Assembly: GCF_011927825.1 (NCBI RefSeq)
Contig: NZ_JAATJI010000001.1
Location: 2,046,001-2,110,000 of the forward strand
Direction of reading: 5' to 3'
DNA: 64,000 nucleotides
Source of the DNA: Polymorphobacter fuscus
Lineage (GTDB): Bacteria; Pseudomonadota; Alphaproteobacteria; Sphingomonadales; Sphingomonadaceae
The notes beneath the pieces are model-generated. The model searched no databases, was not told the origin of the DNA, and saw nothing but the letters and a program-made list of their open reading frames with translations. Made by a program: the position numbers and the translations under genes. This document shows, piece after piece, positions 58,853 to 64,000 of the stretch. The stretch's first letter is position 1; every line of letters begins with the position of its first letter.

Positions 58853-59890
58853 ATGATGCAGCTTTCCCGGCGTGACGTGATGGCAACACTGGCAATGGCG
58901 GCAGCGACGCCGTTGCCAGCGGCCACGGCGGCGGGCGGTGTCGTCAAGCCGCGCCGCCTGCGCCCCGGCGACACCATCGGCCTGATCGAACCGGCATCCG
59001 CCAGCGACGAGGCGATGCAACTGACCATGGTCGAAGAAATGGTCACTGCCATGGGGTTGAAGCCCAAGCGCGCGCCCAATTTGGCGAGCCGCCACGGCTA
59101 TCTGGGCGGCACCGATGAAAGCCGCGCCGCCGATGTCAACGCCATGTTCCGCGACCCGCAGGTCAAGGCAGTGTTCGCGGTGCGCGGCGGCTGGGGCAGT
59201 GCCCGGATGCTCCCGCTTCTCGATTGGCCGATGCTCCGCGCCAACCCCAAGCTGCTGCTGGGGTTCAGCGATATCACCGCGCTGCACATGGCGATCGCCG
59301 CCAAGGCCGGCTTTGTGACATTGCACGGCCCCAATGCCGGCAGCGCATGGGGCACGGCATCGGTTGCACATTTTCGGGCCATTGCCTTTGATGGCGCCAC
59401 GCCGTTGCTGGTCAATCCGCCCGGCACCGAAAACCGGCTGGTGCAACGGCTGTGGCGCACCCAGACGATCGGCGGCGGGCGGGCGCGCGGGCGGCTGCTG
59501 GGCGGCAACCTCACCGTGCTGACGGCGCTGGCGGGCACGGAATACATGCCGGATTTTTCGGGCGCGATCCTGTTCCTGGAGGATGTCGACGAGGCCGAGT
59601 ACCGGATCGACCGGATGTTGACCCAATTGGGCCAGGCCGGGGTGCTGGGCAAGGTGGCGGGCGTGGTGTTCGGACAGTGCACCAACTGCACGGGATCGAG
59701 CAGCGGGCGTTATGGCGGCTTCACCGTGACCGACCTCCTGACCCACCACCTCGGGCGGCTCGGTGTGCCGGCCTATCAGGGCGCCTGGTTCGGCCATATT
59801 GCCGACCAGTTCACCCTGCCCGTCGGTGGGATGGTTGAAATCGACGCCGACGCCGGCACCATCAAGTTGCTGGAACCCGCAGTGGTCTGA
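58853..59890 (+). CDS. Exported LD-carboxypeptidase (S66 family)
   Basis: A 345-residue protein of the LdcA/MccF family, which trims the terminal D-Ala from tetrapeptides of recycled peptidoglycan. It has a twin-arginine-like leader SRRDVMATLAMAAATP, suggesting export. Catalytic elements are GFSDITALH (Ser), EDVDEAEYRIDR (Glu) and FGHIADQFTLP (His). The ATG at 58853 follows AAAGG. Most LdcA enzymes are cytoplasmic, so export would be unusual. Confidence 0.88.
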   Translation: MMQLSRRDVMATLAMAAATPLPAATAAGGVVKPRRLRPGDTIGLIEPASASDEAMQLTMVEEMVTAMGLKPKRAPNLASRHGYLGGTDESRAADVNAMFRDPQVKAVFAVRGGWGSARMLPLLDWPMLRANPKLLLGFSDITALHMAIAAKAGFVTLHGPNAGSAWGTASVAHFRAIAFDGATPLLVNPPGTENRLVQRLWRTQTIGGGRARGRLLGGNLTVLTALAGTEYMPDFSGAILFLEDVDEAEYRIDRMLTQLGQAGVLGKVAGVVFGQCTNCTGSSSGRYGGFTVTDLLTHHLGRLGVPAYQGAWFGHIADQFTLPVGGMVEIDADAGTIKLLEPAVV

Positions 59891-60219
59891 CGCAATAGCG
59901 GCAAAAGGGCGGCGCACCCGAACAGGTCGTGACCGATGTCGGCGGCTGGCAAGATGTCCGGCGCCGATCCCGAAAGCTGCGAGCGACCGCCGGCCTTGTG
60001 GGCACCCTTGCGGCCAACGTCCGCGAAGCGACGGGCAAAAAGCGACACTTGTGCGGTGAAAGCCCGACAAATGTTCCAACAGGTTCGGATCGCGGCAAAC
60101 GCTGCACGGTCGCGGGAGCGGTCGACAGGACGCATCCGTAAAGAACATGTCTTGAGAACCGCGGCCTGGCACTGCAATGCGTCATTGTCCAGATGGCGGG
60201 GTTGAGCGGGAGGACCGAC
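59891..60219. other. Gene-free stretch before the sensor kinase
   Basis: About 330 bases without a gene I can support. Short readings on both strands look random in composition. It must hold the kinase promoter, but I see no clear -35/-10 pair, tRNA or hairpin with a U-tract. GGGAGGA at 60208-60214 is the likely kinase ribosome site. Confidence 0.6.
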
Positions 60220-61554
60220 TTGCAGGTCAGTGAGGTCGAGGCGACCACGAGCAATGGCCCCGACATGGATGTCGAGGCGCGTGCCAAGGCGATCCGCGCT
60301 GGTGCCCGCATGAGCATTCCGGGCATGGCGATCATGTCCGTGGTGCTGGTCTTTGTTCATATATGGTTCCGGCCGCGCGTTCAAACGCCGCTCCATCTCG
60401 ATCTCTGGCTCGCCTTCATGGGCGGCGTCGTGCTGTTCTGGTCGGCCAGCATGGTCGCATTCGCCAGGCAGAGGCCCGAGGCCACAGAAACCGTGGCGAC
60501 CTGGGCAGTGTGCGGCAAAGTCATACAGGCGGGGCTCAATATCGGCATCGCTGCCAGTCCTTGGGTGTTGCTGCCCGGCACCGATCCCGCACTCCAGTAT
60601 TTCACCACCATGATGTACGTCTGGTATGTCGGGGTGACGACCATGACGAGCAACGCCGGCGTCCCGATAAGTCGCTGGGAAGTGGCGCTTCTGACGCTGT
60701 CATCTGCAAGCTTTGCCCTGACCCAGACGACGCCGTACAGCATACCGGTCGCACTGCTCATCGTCCTGATCGGCCTGACCATGCTCGGTCTCAGGAGGCT
60801 GGTGCAGAGCACCGTCTCTGCGGCGCTTGCGGCAGAGGTGTTGAGCGCCCAGGCTGCAGCCGCGACGCGCGAGGCGCTTGCTACGGTCGCTGGCGAACGC
60901 GATTCCAAGACACGCTTCATCGCATCGGCAAGCCATGATCTGCAACAGCCGCTGGCAGCCGCTGCGCTTTATCTCGAAGCGGCTGTGGCAAGTGGTCAGG
61001 GCGAAGTGCGGGAACGGGCGATCATGGGCGTACGATCGTCGCTCGCCTCCACGACGGCGCTGATCGACAGCATGCTCGACCATTTGCGGCTTGAAGCTGG
61101 CGCCGCGGAAGCCAAGGTCGGCGAGGTCCCGATCGATCCCCTGCTGCAGGCTGTCGCAATTCAGCATCAGCCATCGGCAATCGCCGCGGGCATCGCACTG
61201 GTGGTGAAGTCCGGTCGAGGCCAGATCCTGGCCGATGCCGCGATGGTGCGTCGGGCCCTCGGCAACCTTGTGGCCAATGCCGTCCGCCACTCCGGTGGAA
61301 GCCGGGTCGTTGTCGGCGCCCGCCGACGCAGCAGCGTTGTGGACATCTGGGTCATCGACGATGGCCGCGGCATGCCACCCGGTCACGAGGAATGGCTGTT
61401 CACGGACTATGGCGCCGGACCCGCGGACACCGCTGGCCTGGGCCTTGGCCTCGCTTCGGTTCGGCGCCAGGCCGAACTGCTCGGCGGCAGCGTTGCGCTC
61501 GATACGCGCTGGCGCCGAGGCGCGGCGTTCAGGCTCACGCTGCCGAGTGCCTGA
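60220..61554 (+). CDS. Membrane sensor histidine kinase
   Basis: A 444-residue kinase: five to six N-terminal membrane helices (from about residue 31), a short coiled-coil, the H-box ASASHDLQQPLAAAAL, and an ATPase domain (NLVANAVRHSGG, DDGRGMPPG, GLGLGLASV). The SHDL-QP H-box is typical of kinases that pair with LuxR-type regulators, such as the one at 62468. I chose the TTG at 60220 because GGGAGGA lies 5 bases before it; an ATG at 60193 lacks a ribosome site. The signal sensed is unknown. Confidence 0.88.
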   Translation: MQVSEVEATTSNGPDMDVEARAKAIRAGARMSIPGMAIMSVVLVFVHIWFRPRVQTPLHLDLWLAFMGGVVLFWSASMVAFARQRPEATETVATWAVCGKVIQAGLNIGIAASPWVLLPGTDPALQYFTTMMYVWYVGVTTMTSNAGVPISRWEVALLTLSSASFALTQTTPYSIPVALLIVLIGLTMLGLRRLVQSTVSAALAAEVLSAQAAAATREALATVAGERDSKTRFIASASHDLQQPLAAAALYLEAAVASGQGEVRERAIMGVRSSLASTTALIDSMLDHLRLEAGAAEAKVGEVPIDPLLQAVAIQHQPSAIAAGIALVVKSGRGQILADAAMVRRALGNLVANAVRHSGGSRVVVGARRRSSVVDIWVIDDGRGMPPGHEEWLFTDYGAGPADTAGLGLGLASVRRQAELLGGSVALDTRWRRGAAFRLTLPSA

Positions 61555-61571
61555 ACGCCGCCTCCACGGGG

Positions 61572-62309
61572 TCAGAAGGTGAAGCGCAGCCCCGTGGCAA
61601 AGCTGTGGCTGCGCAGCCGCCCGACGTCGAACCCGGAAGTCGCGTCATAGGCGATATTTGCCCCGTTGGCGCTGCGGTAACGATAGTCGAGCGTCACGGC
61701 GACCGTCTTCGATACGGCAAACGCGGCACCGGCACCCAATTGCCATGCAAACCGACCCTTGCCTTCGCCGTCGATCTCGAAGCCCGAAATGCCGAGGCCG
61801 CCGCCGACATAGGGCGTCACGACCGATCCGGTCGGGAAATCGACCCAGGCGCTGGCCAGCGCAGACAGCCGGCGCAGGCGGCCGCCGTCGAAGGTGATGC
61901 TGTTGCCGCTGGCGCTGCAACCATCGGCTTCGAGGTAATCGCACACATCGGCGATGTCCGCGGGATCGAGCGTCACCGGCGCGCCGTTGATCGAGACGAT
62001 GTCGAGCGACTTCACCTTGTTGCGAGCATAGCTCAGCTGCAGATCGGCACGGATCGGGCCGAAGTCATATCCGATGAGGCCGCTGAACTCAGCCGCCGAT
62101 TTGAAACGAAGCGAGCCATCGGCCCGGTCGGTCGCGCCACTGCCGCCGAACGTGCCGCCGGCGTCATAATAACCGATATCGGTCGATTGCAGCGTCGCCA
62201 AGCCAACGCCGAGCCCAATGTAGACCCCCGTGTTGTCGCTTTCGGCCGCAGCGGCACTGCCGGCCATCGCCGAGGCGACAAGCGCGGCCGTAAGAATTCT
62301 CGAACGCAT
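61572..62309 (-). CDS. Outer-membrane beta-barrel protein
   Basis: A 245-residue exported protein: signal peptide MRSRILTAALVASAMAGSAA, then an OmpA/OmpW-like 8-strand type barrel (GVYIGLGVGLATLQ, PYVGGGLGISGFEID, FATGLRFTF with terminal Phe). One cysteine pair (DVCDYLEADGCS) may form a loop disulfide. Its gene sits between the sensor kinase and response regulator on the opposite strand, convergent with the kinase and divergent from the regulator. Confidence 0.87.
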   Translation of the reverse strand: MRSRILTAALVASAMAGSAAAAESDNTGVYIGLGVGLATLQSTDIGYYDAGGTFGGSGATDRADGSLRFKSAAEFSGLIGYDFGPIRADLQLSYARNKVKSLDIVSINGAPVTLDPADIADVCDYLEADGCSASGNSITFDGGRLRRLSALASAWVDFPTGSVVTPYVGGGLGISGFEIDGEGKGRFAWQLGAGAAFAVSKTVAVTLDYRYRSANGANIAYDATSGFDVGRLRSHSFATGLRFTF

Positions 62310-62467
62310 TGAAATCCCCTGGTTTGCAAGCGATGGCACCGGTCGCCACCTGATGCGGTTCCTAGAAGGACGCTGGCCTGTGCGCATCGCCCGAACGGGC
62401 GACCCGCATGGCCGATGGCCCGGATGGCTGGATCGGCTATGGGTTCAACGCTATCGACGTGTTCGGG

Positions 62468-63136
62468 ATGAGCTTGGGGACAGAACTGGTGTCATCAACT
62501 GCCGCTGCGGTCGTCCCGCTGCACCGCTGTCTCATTGCCGACGATCACCCGCTCCTGCGGGATTCCTTGGCGATGTTGATCACCGCCCGCTGGCCGGCAG
62601 CGGAGGTCCTGACCGCCGGCAGCTTTCCGGACGCATGGAGCCGTGCTGCCGAGGCCCCTGACCTTTGCATTCTCGATCTGGCAATGCCGGGTGCGGACCC
62701 GCTTGCCGGCGTCGCCGGAGTGCGTGCCGCGGCTCCCGACAGCCGTATCGTTATCGTCACCGGATCCGACGAGGATTCCGTGCTGCTCGGCCTGGTCGCC
62801 GCTGGCATTGCCGGATTTGTGCCCAAGCGTTTGCCGTCGCCACTCCTGCTTGCCGCGATCGAACTGGTGCTCGCGGGTGGTCGCTACCTGCCCGATCGGC
62901 TTGCCGAAATCGCTGTCGAGAACGAGCAGAGTCGCCGCTGCGCCGCGCCGGTGACGCCCCGGCAGGTCGAGGTGCTCCGCCTGATGGCCGCCGGCCTGAC
63001 CAACAAGGCGATCGCCAAAGCGCTGGGCGTGTCGCCGGCGACGGTGAAAACGCACGCAGCCCTCGCCATCTCGGCTGTTGGCGCCACCAACCGTACCGAT
63101 GCCGCGATCCGAGCCGCCGCCGCAGGACTCATATAG
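62468..63136 (+). CDS. LuxR/NarL-type response regulator
   Basis: A protein of about 222 residues: receiver domain with acidic pair DDH, phosphoacceptor Asp in CILDLAMPG, Thr in IVTGSDED and Lys in GFVPKRLP, then a LuxR helix-turn-helix (VTPRQVEVLRLMAAGLTNKAIAKAL in part, SPATVKTHA). Partner kinase is probably the one at 60220. Start is uncertain: ATG at 62408, ATG at 62468 or a GTG soon after. Confidence 0.88.
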   Translation: MSLGTELVSSTAAAVVPLHRCLIADDHPLLRDSLAMLITARWPAAEVLTAGSFPDAWSRAAEAPDLCILDLAMPGADPLAGVAGVRAAAPDSRIVIVTGSDEDSVLLGLVAAGIAGFVPKRLPSPLLLAAIELVLAGGRYLPDRLAEIAVENEQSRRCAAPVTPRQVEVLRLMAAGLTNKAIAKALGVSPATVKTHAALAISAVGATNRTDAAIRAAAAGLI

Positions 63137-63239
63137 CCGGCTTTATGGCCACGGCCGGGTCACCCCGCGTCAGTTCCGGCGGTGAAGAGGGCAGAGCGCT
63201 GCACTATCGTGCGATCGCCTGGCGCAGCATAGGTCCGTG

Positions 63240-63878
63240 ATGGCCGAACACATCCTCTACAGTTTCCGTCGCTGTCCGTATGCGATGCGGGCACGATTGG
63301 CGCTGGCTGCGAGCGGCACGCGCTACGAGCTCCGCGAAGTTCGGCTTTCCCGCAAACCGACGGCCTTGTTGTCGGCATCGCCCAAGGGCACCGTCCCCGT
63401 CCTCCAGACCGCCGATGGAACGGTGATCGACGAAAGTCTGGCGATCATGCGTTGGGCCCTGGCCACCCATGACCCGGAAAATTGGCGCACGCGCGATGAC
63501 CCGGCGCTGATCGCCATCAATGACGGCATGTTCAAGCACCATCTCGACCGCTACAAATATCCCGATCGCCACGCTTCAGACCCTGACAGCCATCGCGAAA
63601 GCGGCTTGCGGTTTCTGCGCGACCTCGAGGCACGGATCGCGATTGCTGGCCAACTCTGCGGATCGGCGCGGGGTCTGGCAGACGCCGCGATCATGCCGTT
63701 CGTCAGGCAGTTCGCCGGAGTCGATCCGGACTGGTTCGAAGCCCTGCCGCTCCCCTGTCTGAAGGCCTGGCTTGCGGACCACCTTGCTTCGGATCTGTTC
63801 GGCACGATCATGTATCGGTCTGCACCCTGGTCCCAGGGCGACGGGCCCTGCATTGTGCAGGGTTCGGAGCATATCTAG
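63240..63878 (+). CDS. Glutathione S-transferase family protein (second)
   Basis: A 212-residue GST-like protein. The active-site motif SFRRCPYAMRARLAL (CPYA) is that of omega/glutaredoxin-like members, followed by PKGTVPVLQTADG with the cis-Pro and DESLAIMRW. The C-terminal domain is helical. A GTG three bases earlier is possible, but the ATG at 63240 fits better. Role may be thiol reduction or dehalogenase-type detoxification; not resolvable. Confidence 0.85.
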   Translation: MAEHILYSFRRCPYAMRARLALAASGTRYELREVRLSRKPTALLSASPKGTVPVLQTADGTVIDESLAIMRWALATHDPENWRTRDDPALIAINDGMFKHHLDRYKYPDRHASDPDSHRESGLRFLRDLEARIAIAGQLCGSARGLADAAIMPFVRQFAGVDPDWFEALPLPCLKAWLADHLASDLFGTIMYRSAPWSQGDGPCIVQGSEHI

Positions 63879-63935
63879 GGGTCAAGCCAAGCCGGTGCGC
63901 CTGCCACTGCGCCGGCGTTCGAGCATGATCTCCTC

Positions 63936-64000
63936 TCAGGCCGTCAGATAGGGTTCCCGCGGGACATCGGCAGGTACCGTGACGGGCGGCATCGGTTGCG
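63936..64000 (-). CDS. Possible 3' end of a gene entering from the right
   Basis: The minus strand reads QPMPPVTVPADVPREPYLTA and then a stop at 63936-63938. This looks like a natural protein end, but 20 codons are too few to identify it. It may also be a chance frame. Confidence 0.3.
   Translation of the reverse strand, partial: QPMPPVTVPADVPREPYLTA

Overview
The window is a high-GC, densely packed stretch of chromosome from an alphaproteobacterium, most likely a member of the Sphingomonadales. Pointers are a PEPxxWA-CTERM protein, a DUF6489 gene next to mnmE, the mnmE-mnmG-rsmG-parA-parB block with parS sites, an iron-sulfur photolyase, paired DUF885 proteins, and frequent TTG/GTG starts. 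I assign no species. I saw no rRNA, tRNA, CRISPR array, insertion sequence or prophage.

1-9 kb: the 5' end of secA, a PGPGW-type membrane protein, comM, a BON-LysM protein, a scattered exopolysaccharide set (yjbH, yjbF and a GfcA/YjbE-like threonine-rich protein), ssb and rmuC. 9-15.5 kb: an M28 peptidase, an SMP-30 lactonase/hydrolase pair, tadA, a small membrane protein and acetyl-CoA synthetase. 15.5-21.8 kb: the most notable region, an iron-linked cluster read leftward. It encodes a PepSY membrane protein, a DUF2271 protein carrying a flavinylation motif, a DUF4198 protein, the flavin transferase ApbE, a TonB-dependent siderophore receptor and a PKHD hydroxylase. Fur-like palindromes sharing one core lie upstream of the first gene and of the receptor. 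21.8-28.5 kb: rcnB-like gene, gyrB, two small low-complexity proteins, an FeS photolyase and recF.

28.5-35.6 kb: an acetyltransferase, a lipoprotein, an AT-richer orphan membrane gene and a tightly overlapped SUF operon (rrf2-sufB-lipoprotein-sufC-sufD-sufS-sufT-sufA) with a candidate operator in front. 35.6-50.4 kb: two DUF885 proteins, an EamA transporter, an LprI-like protein, trhO-amn, a PEP-CTERM gene behind a sigma-54 type promoter, an acyl-CoA dehydrogenase, an MFS transporter, a GST behind two strong hairpins, a methyltransferase and a quinone oxidoreductase.

50.6-58.5 kb: the origin-proximal type block DUF6489-mnmE-mnmG-rsmG-parA-parB with two parS sites, then rsmB and an SDR gene. 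58.6-64 kb: a 55-residue SDHAF4-like gene, an LD-carboxypeptidase, a sensor kinase / outer-membrane protein / response-regulator cassette, a GST, and a possible gene end at the right edge.

Functionally, the iron-uptake cluster would supply iron that the SUF operon builds into clusters, some of which could serve the FeS photolyase. That link is an inference from co-location.
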